DNA from: Bradyrhizobium sp. 1
GTDB lineage: Bacteria; Pseudomonadota; Alphaproteobacteria; Rhizobiales; Xanthobacteraceae
DNA: 64,000 bases
Reading direction: 5' to 3'
NCBI RefSeq assembly: GCF_023073315.1
Contig: NZ_JADPJH010000034.1
Location: 410,263 to 474,262 of the forward strand
Shown piece by piece: positions 28,846 through 36,932 of the stretch (within the stretch, counting starts at the first letter, position 1; every line of letters starts with the position of its first letter). A program made the position numbers and the translations under genes. The notes under the pieces were generated by a model, which ran no database searches, was not told the origin of the DNA, and saw nothing but the letters and a program-made list of their open reading frames with translations.

Positions 28846-30725
28846 GCGTGCAGCCGTCCTCTTCCAGCATGGAGCGCGGCGCGAGCACTTCCCCGCTGCG
28901 GCCCATTTCGTTCGGCGATCCCGTCGTCGACATCGATCGTCGCGACGACGGCACGATTTACCTCAGGCCCAAACAGCCGCTCGGCGACTATCCCGTCCGC
29001 ATCACCGACCGCCTGCATCATTGGGCGGCGACGACGCCGGACCGAATCTTCATGGCCGAGCGCGAAGGCGGGCGCGGCTGGCGCAAGATAACCTATGCCG
29101 AATTGCTCACCGCGAGCCGGCACATTGCATCTAGCCTGATCCAGCGCGGCCTCTCGGCGGAGCGGCCGGTCGTGATCCTCTCCGGCAACTCGATCGACCA
29201 TGCGCTGCTGGCCTTCGGCGCGTTCTATGCCGGCGTTCCGTTCTGCCCGGTGTCGCCGGCCTATTCGCTGGTGTCGAAGGATTACGGCAAGCTCTCGTAC
29301 CTGATGAAGCTGCTGACGCCCGGCCTCGTCTTCGCCGAGGACGCCGACAAGTTTTCCGATGCGCTCGCTACCAATGTCTCGCTCGGCACCGAGATCGCCG
29401 CGTCCTATGGCAGCGTGCCGGGCCGCGACGTCACGCTGCTCGCCGACCTCATGGCGACGCCGGTCCGCGGCGATCTCGACGCAATGCACGGCAAGATCGG
29501 CCCCGACACAATCGCGAAATTCCTGCTGACGTCGGGTTCGACCGGCAATCCCAAGGCCGTCATCAACACCCAGCGCATGATCTGCGCCAATCAGGTCATG
29601 CTGCGCGAGACGCTCACCTTCCTCAAGGACGAGCCGCCTGTCATCATCGACTGGCTGCCGTGGAACCACACTTTTGGCGGCAACCACAATATCGGGCTGA
29701 CGCTCTACAATGGCGGCTCGATGTATCTGGACGCCGGCAAGCCGGTACCCGGCGGCATCGAGGAGACCGTGCGCAATCTCCAGGAGATTTCGCCGACGGT
29801 CTATTTCAACGTGCCCAAGGGCTATGAATCGCTGCTGCCCTATCTGCGCGACGACCAGGGCCTGCGTGCAAAGTTCTTCGACAAGCTGCACGCGATGTTC
29901 TTCTCGGGCGCGGCGCTGTCGCCGTTCGTCTGGAACAGCCTCGACGAGCTCGCGGTGAAGGAAAAAGGCTACCGCGTGCCGATGCTGACCGGGCTTGGCG
30001 CCACCGAGACCTCGCCGTTCTTCATGTCGGTCAATCCACGCACCAGCCGCTCCGGCCATGTCGGGCTTCCCGTGTCCGGCAACGACGCCAAGCTCGTGCC
30101 GAACAACGGCAAGATGGAGGTGCGCGCCAAGGGCCCGAACGTGATGCCCGGCTACTGGCGCCAGGGCGACATCACCGCAAAATCCTTCGACGAGGAAGGG
30201 TTTTACAAGATGGGCGATGCGCTCAAGCCTGCGGATCCCGACGATCTCAACGCCGGCTTCGATTTCGACGGCCGCATCGGTGAGGATTTCAAGCTCGGCA
30301 GCGGCACCTGGGTCAGCGTCGGTCCGCTGCGCGCACGCTTCGTTGCCGCCTGCGCGCCGCTGGTGCGCGACGTCGTCATCGCGGGCATCAACCGCGACGA
30401 GGTCTCTGCGCTCGTGCTGCTCGATCTCGACGGCTGCCGGCTGATCAACCCGACGCTGCCCGCCGACAACCTCACCGTCACCGCCCGCGACCGGCTGGTC
30501 CGCGAAGCTTTTCGCGAGCGCCTGACGCGTTTCCTTGACTCCGCCACCGGCTCCTCGACGCGGATCACGCGTGCGATCCTGCTGGATACACCGCTGTCGA
30601 TCGACAAGGGCGAGGTCACCGACAAGGGCTCGATCAACCAGCGCGCGGTGCTCGAGCATCGCGGTGAGCTGATCGAGGAGCTCTACGCTGCCAATCCATC
30701 GGACCGTGTGATATCGGTCGCTTAA
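28842..30725 (+). CDS. couB: Feruloyl-/p-coumaroyl-CoA synthase (CouB/Fcs-like)
   Basis: 627-residue AMP-forming ligase, at the long end typical of feruloyl-CoA synthases, which carry an N-terminal extension (here about 45 residues). The AMP motif TSGSTGNPKA is at residues 230-239, with DWLPWNHTFGGNHN about 35 residues later and the LTGLGATETSP motif near 385. The C-terminal domain has the DKGEVTDKGSINQRAVLEHR end. The ATG at 28842 overlaps the crotonase stop; the longer frame from 28182 lies over couA and is a shadow. It activates hydroxycinnamates with ATP and CoA, starting side-chain degradation. Confidence 0.88.
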   Translation: MSVQPSSSSMERGASTSPLRPISFGDPVVDIDRRDDGTIYLRPKQPLGDYPVRITDRLHHWAATTPDRIFMAEREGGRGWRKITYAELLTASRHIASSLIQRGLSAERPVVILSGNSIDHALLAFGAFYAGVPFCPVSPAYSLVSKDYGKLSYLMKLLTPGLVFAEDADKFSDALATNVSLGTEIAASYGSVPGRDVTLLADLMATPVRGDLDAMHGKIGPDTIAKFLLTSGSTGNPKAVINTQRMICANQVMLRETLTFLKDEPPVIIDWLPWNHTFGGNHNIGLTLYNGGSMYLDAGKPVPGGIEETVRNLQEISPTVYFNVPKGYESLLPYLRDDQGLRAKFFDKLHAMFFSGAALSPFVWNSLDELAVKEKGYRVPMLTGLGATETSPFFMSVNPRTSRSGHVGLPVSGNDAKLVPNNGKMEVRAKGPNVMPGYWRQGDITAKSFDEEGFYKMGDALKPADPDDLNAGFDFDGRIGEDFKLGSGTWVSVGPLRARFVAACAPLVRDVVIAGINRDEVSALVLLDLDGCRLINPTLPADNLTVTARDRLVREAFRERLTRFLDSATGSSTRITRAILLDTPLSIDKGEVTDKGSINQRAVLEHRGELIEELYAANPSDRVISVA

Positions 30726-30750
30726 GAAACCATCGCACCAGGAGAACGCC

Positions 30751-31512
30751 ATGTTGTTGAAGGACCAGGCAGCCATCGTCACCGGCGGTGCATCGGGACT
30801 GGGCGCGGCGACCGCGCGAAAACTGGCGGCACAGGGCGCCAAGGTCGCGGTGTTCGATCTCAATACCAAGCTTGCAGAAACCGTCGCCGCCGAGATCAAG
30901 GGCGTGGCCGTGACCTGCGACGTCTCCGACGCCGCCTCGGCCGAAGCTGCGATCGCGCAGGCCACCAAGGCCCATGGCCCGGCCCGCGTGCTGGTCAGCT
31001 GCGCCGGCATCGGTGTCGCCAAGCGCGTCGTCGGCCGCGACGGCCCGATGGCGCTTGCCGATTTCGACAAGGTGATCAAGGTCAATTTGATCGGCACCTT
31101 CAACATGCTGCGCCTGGCCGCAACCGAGATGTCCAAGCTCGAACCGCAGGCGACCGGCGAGCGCGGCGTCATCATCAACACGGCCTCCGTTGCCGCCTAT
31201 GACGGCCAGATCGGCCAGTCCGCTTATTCGGCCTCCAAAGGCGGCATCGTCGGCATGACGCTGCCGATCGCGCGCGAGCTCGCACAATTCGGCGTCCGCG
31301 TGCTGACCATTGCGCCCGGCCTGTTCCTGACGCCGCTGCTCGCGAACCTGCCGCAGGAAGCCCAGGATTCGCTCGCTGCCGCGATCCCGTTCCCGCGCCG
31401 GCTCGGCCACGCGGATGAGTTCGCCGCGCTCGCGTTGCACATGGTTGAGAATTCCTACCTGAACGGCGAAGTGGTGCGCCTCGACGGCTCGCTGCGCATG
31501 GCGCCGAAATAA
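30751..31512 (+). CDS. Short-chain dehydrogenase (3-hydroxyacyl-CoA dehydrogenase type 2-like)
   Basis: 253-residue SDR with cofactor site TGGASGLG (11-18), the NAD-preferring acidic end of beta-strand 2 (VFDLN), an N-A-G equivalent SCAGIGVA, and the catalytic YSASK preceded by Ser in NTASVAAYDG. The sequence resembles HSD10-type 3-hydroxyacyl-CoA dehydrogenases. Start behind CCAGGAGAACGCC. It is 25 bp after couB and 9 bp before the thioesterase. It would oxidise the 3-hydroxy-arylpropionyl-CoA made by the crotonase, giving a beta-oxidative branch that avoids the aldehyde. Confidence 0.8.
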   Translation: MLLKDQAAIVTGGASGLGAATARKLAAQGAKVAVFDLNTKLAETVAAEIKGVAVTCDVSDAASAEAAIAQATKAHGPARVLVSCAGIGVAKRVVGRDGPMALADFDKVIKVNLIGTFNMLRLAATEMSKLEPQATGERGVIINTASVAAYDGQIGQSAYSASKGGIVGMTLPIARELAQFGVRVLTIAPGLFLTPLLANLPQEAQDSLAAAIPFPRRLGHADEFAALALHMVENSYLNGEVVRLDGSLRMAPK

Positions 31513-31521
31513 GAGAATCGC

Positions 31522-31941
31522 ATGTTCGTGAACCGGCGCGACGTCCAGATCCAGTGGGGCGACTGCGACCCCGCCAACATCGTCTACTATCCGCGTTATT
31601 TCGCGATGTTCGACGATTCGACGTCGACCCTGTTCGAGGTCGCCGGGTTCTCGAAGCAGGACCTGGTCAAAAAATTCGGCCTGGTGGGCATTCCCATGGT
31701 CGATACGCGGTCCAAGTTCTACATCCCCTCGACTTATGGCGACTGGATCACCATCGAAACCAGGATCGAGAGCATCAAGCGCTCGAGCTTCGAGGTGAAG
31801 CACAACGTCTACAAGGGCGAGGCGCTGGCGATCGAAGGGTTCGAGACGCGCGTCCTGGTCGGCCGCGATCCCGTTAACCCCGACAAGCTGAAATCGGCAC
31901 CGTTTCCGGCGGAAATGGTAGCCAAATTCACGGGGAGTTAA
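31522..31941 (+). CDS. 4-hydroxybenzoyl-CoA thioesterase-like hotdog enzyme
   Basis: 139-residue hotdog thioesterase of the 4HBT/YbgC class. The motif QWGDCDPANIVYYPRYF carries the catalytic Asp (D16) in the same context as the Pseudomonas 4-hydroxybenzoyl-CoA thioesterase. It is the fourth gene of the hydroxycinnamate operon, directly after the SDR. Hydrolysis of 4-hydroxybenzoyl-CoA would deliver 4-hydroxybenzoate to PobA encoded 8 kb upstream. The substrate is inferred from family and context; a general aryl-CoA thioesterase remains possible. Confidence 0.8.
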   Translation: MFVNRRDVQIQWGDCDPANIVYYPRYFAMFDDSTSTLFEVAGFSKQDLVKKFGLVGIPMVDTRSKFYIPSTYGDWITIETRIESIKRSSFEVKHNVYKGEALAIEGFETRVLVGRDPVNPDKLKSAPFPAEMVAKFTGS

Positions 31942-32035
31942 GTCCGGAGCTAAATCGCCGCATCGCCAAAAGAGGGGGCTGAATTACCCCCCGATTTCTG
32001 CTTTCAAAGAAAACACGTCAAGGGAGGAAGAATAG

Positions 32036-33187
32036 ATGAAACGCTTTTACCTGACCGCCGCCATCACCGCGGCGACGCTTGCCCTGCCGGCGCTGCCTGC
32101 GCTGGCCCAGACCGCCGAAATCACCATCGGCATCACCACCACCACGACCGGCCCGGGCGCAGCGCTGGGCATTCCCGAGCGCAACGCGCTGGAATTCGTG
32201 CCGAAGGAAATCGGCGGCGTGCCGCTGAAGGTGATCGTACTCGACGACGGCGGCGATCCCACCACGGCGACCACCAACGCCCGTCGCTTCGTGACGGAAT
32301 CCAAGGCGGACGTCATCATGGGTTCGGCGGTGACGCCGCCGACAATTGCCGTGTCGAATGTCGCGAATGAAGCCGGCGTTCCGCATTTCGGTCTGGCACC
32401 GTTTCCGATCACGCCGGAGCGCATGAAGTGGTCGGTGGCGATGCCGCAGCCGATTCCGATCATGGGCAAGGTGCTCTACGAGCACATGAAGTCCAAGGGC
32501 GTGAAGACGGTCGGCTATATCGGCTATTCCGACTCCTATGGCGACCTCTGGTTCAACGACTTCAAGGCCCAGGGCGTGCCGATGGGCATGACGCTCGCGG
32601 ACGAAGAACGCTTCGCGCGGCCCGACACGTCGGTCACCGGACAGGTCCTGAAGCTCGTCGCCGCCAATCCCGACGCGATCCTGATCGGTGCATCCGGCAC
32701 TGCGGCGGCATTGCCGCAGACCGAGCTGCGCGAGCGCGGCTATCAGGGCCTGATCTACCAGACTCACGGCGCGGCCAGCATGGACTTCATCCGCATCGCC
32801 GGCAAAGCGGCCGAGGGCGTGCTGATGGCCTCCGGTCCCGTCATGGACCCCGAGGATCAGCCGGACGAAGCCGCCACCAAGAAGCCCGGCCTCGCGCTCA
32901 ACACCGCCTATGAGGCCAAGTACGGCCCGAACAGCCGCAGCCAGTTCGCCGGCCATTCCTACGACGCGTTCGAGATCCTGAAGCGCGTCATTCCCGTGGC
33001 GTTGAAGACTGCGAAGCCCGGTACGCAGGAGTTCCGCGAGGCGATTCGCCAGGCGCTGCTGACGGAGCGGGAAATCGCCGCAAGCCAGGGTGTCTATAAC
33101 TTCACCGAAAAGGACCGCTACGGCCTCGACGACCGTTCGCGCATCCTGCTCACGGTGAAGAACGGCAAGTACACGCTGGTGAAGTAG
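32036..33187 (+). CDS. couP: HAAT ABC substrate-binding protein (CouP-like)
   Basis: 383-residue periplasmic binding protein. The signal peptide (MKRFYLTAAITAATLALPALPALAQ) is cleaved near residue 25, and the mature Peripla_BP_6 fold starts ITIGITTTTTGPGAALG. RBS is GGGAGGAAGAATAG. It differs clearly from the three paralogues near 10-14 kb. It ends the catabolic operon and is 13 kb away from the permease/ATPase operon at 16-19.7 kb, which lacks a binding protein. In R. palustris CouP binds p-coumarate-like acids and serves CouSTU. The pairing is inferred from position and complementarity. Confidence 0.83.
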   Translation: MKRFYLTAAITAATLALPALPALAQTAEITIGITTTTTGPGAALGIPERNALEFVPKEIGGVPLKVIVLDDGGDPTTATTNARRFVTESKADVIMGSAVTPPTIAVSNVANEAGVPHFGLAPFPITPERMKWSVAMPQPIPIMGKVLYEHMKSKGVKTVGYIGYSDSYGDLWFNDFKAQGVPMGMTLADEERFARPDTSVTGQVLKLVAANPDAILIGASGTAAALPQTELRERGYQGLIYQTHGAASMDFIRIAGKAAEGVLMASGPVMDPEDQPDEAATKKPGLALNTAYEAKYGPNSRSQFAGHSYDAFEILKRVIPVALKTAKPGTQEFREAIRQALLTEREIAASQGVYNFTEKDRYGLDDRSRILLTVKNGKYTLVK

Positions 33188-33212
33188 GCGCGGCGAAAGT
33201 TTCGAGACGACG

Positions 33213-33241
33213 AGAGCCGGCCCCTGGGCCGGCTCTTTTTA
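33213..33241 (+). terminator. Terminator closing the hydroxycinnamate operon
   Basis: Perfect 10-bp stem AGAGCCGGCC / GGCCGGCTCT, 4-bp loop CCTG, then TTTTTA. It lies 26 bp after the binding-protein stop and 22 bp before the end of the convergent GST gene. Confidence 0.9.
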
Positions 33242-33262
33242 TCTACGGTTCGCCCGAGTGCC

Positions 33263-33991
33263 TCAAGCCGCCTGCCGGAGCGGGGTCCAGGCGAACTCCG
33301 GATAATAATTGTCCATCATCCGGTCGACATACGCCGTGAGGTTTCCAAATCCCTCGGCACGCTGGCGCAGACCAGATTCGAAGAACGGCGTCAGAATTCC
33401 GGCGAGTGCGCCGAAGGCGGTGGCATCGACGCCGCAGGGCTTGTTGCCCATCAGATACGCTTTGTCGCCGAGCTGCACCGACAGCGCGAACAGCGAGCGC
33501 ACCGCGAGCTCGACGTCGTCATCGGGCGCGTGGCGGCCGAGGCCGGAGAGCAGGTAGTTCTCGGCGACGCGGAACTGCGCGTCCTCGCGCAGCTTCTCGC
33601 GGTTGTGCTCCGGCGCGCCGTCAAAGAAATGCGCAGGTCCCTTGGCGAAATTGACCGGATCGACCCAGCGCGCCCCGACCAGCGCAAAATAAACGTGATG
33701 CTCGACCATGCGCTCGAACGCCCAGGCCTGCGCGCGTTCCTGCAACGACAGCCCGGCGTCGAAATCGAAGCCATAGCGGCGCTCGATATGGGCGCGGATG
33801 AAGGTGGAATCGGCCACCGCCTCACCGCCATCGTCGATGAACGGCAATTGCCCCTTGGGCGAAGCGGGCGGCATCGCGCGTTCTTTCCGGTAGGGCAGTC
33901 CTGCCATCTTGAGCTGCACCTCGGTCTTGGTGACGAAGGGGCTGATTTCCGGCAGGCCGAAGCCGGTGCCAAAGCCGTAAAGCGTGATCAT
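33263..33991 (-). CDS. Glutathione S-transferase family protein
   Basis: 242-residue thioredoxin-fold N-terminal domain (LYGFGTGFGLPEISPFVTKTEVQLKMAGL) with KGQLPFIDDGG for the cis-Pro and glutathione gamma-glutamyl contact and ADSTFIRAHIERRYG; an all-helical C-terminal domain follows. The ATG at 33991 (MITLYGFG) is the family-typical start; an 86-residue frame extension upstream is a shadow of the neighbouring small gene. It is preceded by a small ORF in the same direction and by a divergent WYL regulator, an arrangement mirrored at 41.2-42.9 kb. Substrate unknown. Confidence 0.85.
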   Translation of the reverse strand: MITLYGFGTGFGLPEISPFVTKTEVQLKMAGLPYRKERAMPPASPKGQLPFIDDGGEAVADSTFIRAHIERRYGFDFDAGLSLQERAQAWAFERMVEHHVYFALVGARWVDPVNFAKGPAHFFDGAPEHNREKLREDAQFRVAENYLLSGLGRHAPDDDVELAVRSLFALSVQLGDKAYLMGNKPCGVDATAFGALAGILTPFFESGLRQRAEGFGNLTAYVDRMMDNYYPEFAWTPLRQAA

Positions 33992-34026
33992 GCGAACTCT
34001 CCTGAACCTGCGGAAGTTGACGGAAC

Positions 34027-34287
34027 CTATCTGCCGGCTGCTGCCACCATGGTGGCAGCAGCCGTGATATCTTCTGCGAAACGGGCCCCCCGCCAGGCGC
34101 GGCCCATGACATGGCGGACCAGCGCGTCCGCGGCCTGGGTCAGCGAGCGTGCCACCACGCTTGCGAGCGCAAACCGGAGGTCGACGGCCATGAGATCGAA
34201 CGAAACGAGGCGGCCGAACGCCCAGGCGGGCCACATTTGTGTCCGCCACAGCGGAGCGGCCGGGCCGAAATGGGTTGGAATGATCAT
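34027..34287 (-). CDS. Small hypothetical protein upstream of GST
   Basis: 86-residue protein of unknown function. The evidence that it is real is a well-placed ribosome-binding site (AAGGGGA, 7 bp before the ATG at 34287) and a position between the operator-like repeat and the GST gene on the same strand, with 35 bp to that gene. It has no signal peptide; the centre (SFDLMAVDLRFALASVVARSLTQAADALVRHVMG) looks amphipathic-helical. No family recognised. An overlapping plus-strand frame is less credible because it has no ribosome-binding site. Confidence 0.5.
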   Translation of the reverse strand: MIIPTHFGPAAPLWRTQMWPAWAFGRLVSFDLMAVDLRFALASVVARSLTQAADALVRHVMGRAWRGARFAEDITAAATMVAAAGR

Positions 34288-34334
34288 GGACAAATCCCCT
34301 TCAGTCGATGTGTTGTCCCGGTATAGAACTCCCC

Positions 34335-34356
34335 TGCTGCCAACATCCTGTCAGCA
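34335..34356. promoter_or_regulatory. Inverted repeat between small ORF/GST and WYL regulator
   Basis: TGCTGCCA-ACATCC-TGTCAGCA, 8-bp arms with one mismatch. It shares the word ACATCCTG and the CAG end with the perfect operator at 41875-41903, which sits in the same position in the second GST/WYL module. Confidence 0.5.
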
Positions 34357-34399
34357 TCAACACGCCGTTTCCTGACCCGCCCCCGATAAGAGAATTGTC

Positions 34400-35098
34400 A
34401 TGAGACGCGCCGACCGGCTGTTTCAGATCATCCAGGTGCTGAGACGCACGCGTAAGCCGCTGACGGCGGACGCCATCGCGGCTGAGCTCGAAACATCGAA
34501 ACGCACCATCTATCGCGACATCGCAACGCTGATGGGTCAGCGCGTGCCGATCCGCGGCGAAGCCGGCATGGGCTACATCCTTGAGAAAGGTTTCGACCTG
34601 CCGCCCTTGATGCTGACGCCCGACGAGATCGAGGCGGCGGTGCTGGGCGCGCAATGGGTCGCGGGCCATGCCGATTCCGCGCTGGCGCGCGCGGCCGAAG
34701 ATCTGATGGCCAAGATCGCCGACACCGTGCCTGAGCGCTTGCGTCCCTTCGTGCTCGAGCCCGCGAGCCGCGCGCGGCCGAGCTGGAACAGGGAGCCTGA
34801 CCGGCTCGACATGGCACGCACGCGCACCCATATCCACGAAGGCAAGAAGATCATGCTGCGCTATCGCGACGAGCAGGGCCGGCCCAGCGAGCGCATGATC
34901 TGGCCAATCTCGGTCGGCTATCTCGAAGCGGTTCGCCTGCTCGCGGCCTGGTGCGAGCTGCGCGGCGACTTCCGCAGCTTCCGCACCGACCGCGTGGTGG
35001 ACGCGACCTATCTGGACGAGAGATATCCTGAAAGGCGCGACGTGCTGCGCGCAAGATGGCGGCAGAGCCTGGTCTGGGGCCCGCCCAAAGATACTTGA
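34400..35098 (+). CDS. YafY-type WYL-domain transcriptional regulator
   Basis: 232-residue regulator with an N-terminal DeoR-like HTH (PLTADAIAAELETSKRTIYRDIATLMGQRVPIRGEAGMGYIL) and a WYL ligand-sensing domain starting near residue 140 (IMLRYRDEQGRPSERMIWPISVGYLEAVRLLAAWCELRGDFRSFR); the WYL triplet itself is replaced by VGYLEA-type residues. Divergent from the small ORF and GST genes, which it probably regulates. A paralogue with the same arrangement is at 41915-42895. Confidence 0.87.
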   Translation: MRRADRLFQIIQVLRRTRKPLTADAIAAELETSKRTIYRDIATLMGQRVPIRGEAGMGYILEKGFDLPPLMLTPDEIEAAVLGAQWVAGHADSALARAAEDLMAKIADTVPERLRPFVLEPASRARPSWNREPDRLDMARTRTHIHEGKKIMLRYRDEQGRPSERMIWPISVGYLEAVRLLAAWCELRGDFRSFRTDRVVDATYLDERYPERRDVLRARWRQSLVWGPPKDT

Positions 35099-35114
35099 AG
35101 GACACTTGAGCACG

Positions 35115-35429
35115 ATGGAAGAGATCGATCTCTCGACCTGTTGCCAGAGCTGCGGCGCCTGCTGCGGCTATTCGGAGAACTGGCCGCGCTTCTCGATCGA
35201 GAGCGACGAGGAGCTTGCCGCGATTCCCGAGACGCTCGTCAATGCGCGCCAATCCGGCATGCGCTGCGAGGGCGATCGCTGTTCGGCGTTGCAGGGAGAG
35301 ATTGGAAAGCAGACGGCCTGCGGCATCTATGAAGTGCGGCCGGAGGTGTGCCGCACCTGCATGCCGGGCGACGCCGAATGCGCGATGGCGCGGCGAAAAT
35401 TTGGACTGCCGATTCTTGCGAGCGCATGA
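35115..35429 (+). CDS. YkgJ-family cysteine-cluster protein
   Basis: 104-residue protein with the YkgJ pattern: CCQSCGACCGYS near the N-terminus, a single Cys in RCEGDRCSAL, then CGIYEVRPEVCRTCMPGDAECA. It probably binds zinc or an iron-sulfur cluster; the function is unknown. ATG 35115 is chosen (an in-frame TTG at 35106 is too close to GAAGGA). It starts 16 bp after the WYL regulator and could be cotranscribed. Its last codons and stop lie inside a dispersed palindromic repeat. Confidence 0.82.
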   Translation: MEEIDLSTCCQSCGACCGYSENWPRFSIESDEELAAIPETLVNARQSGMRCEGDRCSALQGEIGKQTACGIYEVRPEVCRTCMPGDAECAMARRKFGLPILASA

Positions 35430-35470
35430 TCCGGAAAAGTGTACGGCGGTTTTCCGCCAAGATCATGCGC
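35422..35470. repeat. Dispersed palindromic repeat overlapping a gene end
   Basis: Perfect 10-bp arms GCGCATGATC (35422-35431) and GATCATGCGC (35461-35470) around GGAAAAGTG...GGTTTTCC. The repeat begins inside the YkgJ-family gene and supplies its TGA stop (35427-35429). GGAAAAGTG-containing GCATGATC palindromes are a known repeated type in Bradyrhizobium. Confidence 0.75.
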
Positions 35471-35484
35471 CGACAAATAGAGCC

Positions 35485-35883
35485 TTAGGCCGGAACGGCT
35501 TCGCTGATTTCGTCGTCGATCTCGTCGTCCAGCGGTGCGAGCACCGAGAGCGGTTTGGTCGACAGCGTGATCGGCTTGCGGCTCCCCGACAGCGATGGCG
35601 ACGATTTGGCCGAGCCCTCGCGCGACAGCGCGTAGAGCGTCGAACCGACACGGCCGCCGTTCTCGATCAGGTCGCGCTCGTTACAGCTGCCTGCGATCGC
35701 AACCGCCAGCGAATGCAGATGGCTGCGGCGATAGCAGAACAGCGCCAGCATGGCGCGCACGTCCGGGGTAACAGTCTCAACCAGCCTCGGCAGACCGCTT
35801 TCATTGGCGCGATACATTTCGCCAAGGAGTTCGTCGCGGACCGGGCAGAAATCGCTTTCAAAGGCGTCGCGGCTTGAAAACAT
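35485..35883 (-). CDS. Conserved hypothetical protein
   Basis: 132-residue protein, no recognised domain. The ATG at 35883 (MFSSRDAFESDF) follows GAGGGAGAACTGCA; upstream in-frame residues are dismissed. The first two-thirds look helical (RDELLGEMYRANESGLPRLV, VRAMLALFCYRRSHLHSLAVAIA), the last third is Ser/Pro-rich, and the end is acidic (DDEIDDEISEAVPA). It is monocistronic, with a repeat downstream. Possibly a small regulatory or structural protein restricted to Bradyrhizobium relatives; function unknown. Confidence 0.65.
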   Translation of the reverse strand: MFSSRDAFESDFCPVRDELLGEMYRANESGLPRLVETVTPDVRAMLALFCYRRSHLHSLAVAIAGSCNERDLIENGGRVGSTLYALSREGSAKSSPSLSGSRKPITLSTKPLSVLAPLDDEIDDEISEAVPA

Positions 35884-36181
35884 TGCAGTTCTCCCTCGTG
35901 TGGGGAAGATGCAGCGCAATTCTCTAATGAAAGGTTAACCACCCTGCCCGGTAGTCACCCGGGGTCCTTGCGCGTGAGCCGCGAATCAGAGGGACCGGAG
36001 GGGGCGATTGCGGCCATCCTTCGAGACGCCCGCCTACGGCGGGCCCTCAGGATGAGGTCTGTTTCTGCTGAACGATTCTCACCCCTCATGGTGAGGAGGC
36101 GCGAAGCGCCATCTAGCGGACGATGCTTCGCTTCGCCGCGAGAACCATGCAGGCCAGGCCGCCACCCAGAAGGAGCCAGCC
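35884..36181. other. Intergenic gap with a repeat remnant
   Basis: The first 100 bases hold the promoter region of the leftward hypothetical gene. About 36016-36160 resembles a dispersed repeat: CATCCTTCGAGACGCCC...GGGCCCTCAGGATGAGG, then CCCTCATGGTGAGGAGGCGC and GAACCATGCAGGCC. The two parts are complementary only in pieces, so it looks like a rearranged copy. No open frame with a ribosome-binding site is seen. Confidence 0.5.
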
Positions 36182-36568
36182 TCAGTTCGCCGCCATGAAG
36201 ATCGACAGACCGAAGCCGGTCAAATGATGCAGGGCCTGGTCGACACCGATCAGGGTCCAGAACCAGGGATGGGCGAGGTCGACACCGAAATTGGCCGAGA
36301 CCAGTCCCTTGGCCCGGTCGATGGTGATGTGGATGACGAAGTCGATGAACGCCACAAACCAGAATTTGGGAGCCACGATCAGGATCAGCGGCAGCGCAAC
36401 CGCAAGGTGGACCAGGCAGTGCACCAGAAGCGGCAGGGCCCAGCCGTGCTTCTGATCCTTACCCTGCGCCATCCAGGCGGTCTGAAGAACGAAATCGGCG
36501 ATGATGTGCTTGAAGGTGAGCAGCAACATCCAGCCAATGAGCGCTTCGACCGGAATCGCCGATGACAT
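36182..36568 (-). CDS. DUF3307 membrane protein
   Basis: 128-residue integral membrane protein with about four hydrophobic segments. LLLTFKHIIADFVLQTAWMAQGK at the N-terminus and FIDFVIHITIDRAKG in the middle, with their His/Asp pairs, are typical of DUF3307 (PF11750). Start taken at ATG 36568; an in-frame TTG at 36583 has the better-placed GAGGG and could be the true start. Function unknown; it stands alone beside a repeat remnant. Confidence 0.75.
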   Translation of the reverse strand: MSSAIPVEALIGWMLLLTFKHIIADFVLQTAWMAQGKDQKHGWALPLLVHCLVHLAVALPLILIVAPKFWFVAFIDFVIHITIDRAKGLVSANFGVDLAHPWFWTLIGVDQALHHLTGFGLSIFMAAN

Positions 36569-36932
36569 GGGTGGAAACGACAAGCTGACGCCCTCATTGA
36601 CGTGACAAGAAAAATTGGAGCGTTCAGCGCAACTTCTTCTTGGACCGGTCAAATCGCCGGGACTTGCGATTTATGACATCTCCCGCGGCGGAATGCAGCC
36701 GGGGGGAACCGGAAAATCGCCAACTGTGGCTAACTGGTGATAGGATGACCAAACGACGCGGTGGAGTTGAGTAAGGTTATTTTCGGCTCGAAATTTGCAT
36801 TCCATCGCCTTCGCGGTATCATTGACGACAGAGAATATCGTTCTTTTTTCAGGCGCTTACGAATTACAGGGCGCGCGCAGCAATCACATCCGCGAGCCGT
36901 CCGCCACCCGGGAATAAGGCCAGAGTGCTGCC
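36569..36932. other. 364-bp intergenic region
   Basis: Divergent region between the DUF3307 gene and the TAXI-like gene. It has no convincing open frame. An AT-rich stretch (about 36771-36860, including GGTTATTTTC and TCGTTCTTTTTTC) probably holds the promoter of the TAXI-like gene. A GGAAC word at 36705-36709 has no CGTT partner at 16-17 bp, so an EcfG promoter is not supported. Confidence 0.4.

Noticed and set aside
28584-31181. 865-residue open frame opposite couA/couB/SDR
   Set aside because: Overlaps three well-supported genes; the translation has no recognisable motif, and long antisense frames are expected at this GC content.
33822-34112. Leftward 96-residue frame overlapping the GST start
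   Set aside because: Out of frame with the GST family-typical sequence and without a ribosome-binding site.
36705-36709. GGAAC as an EcfG (general stress) promoter
   Set aside because: No CGTT within 16-17 bp downstream.
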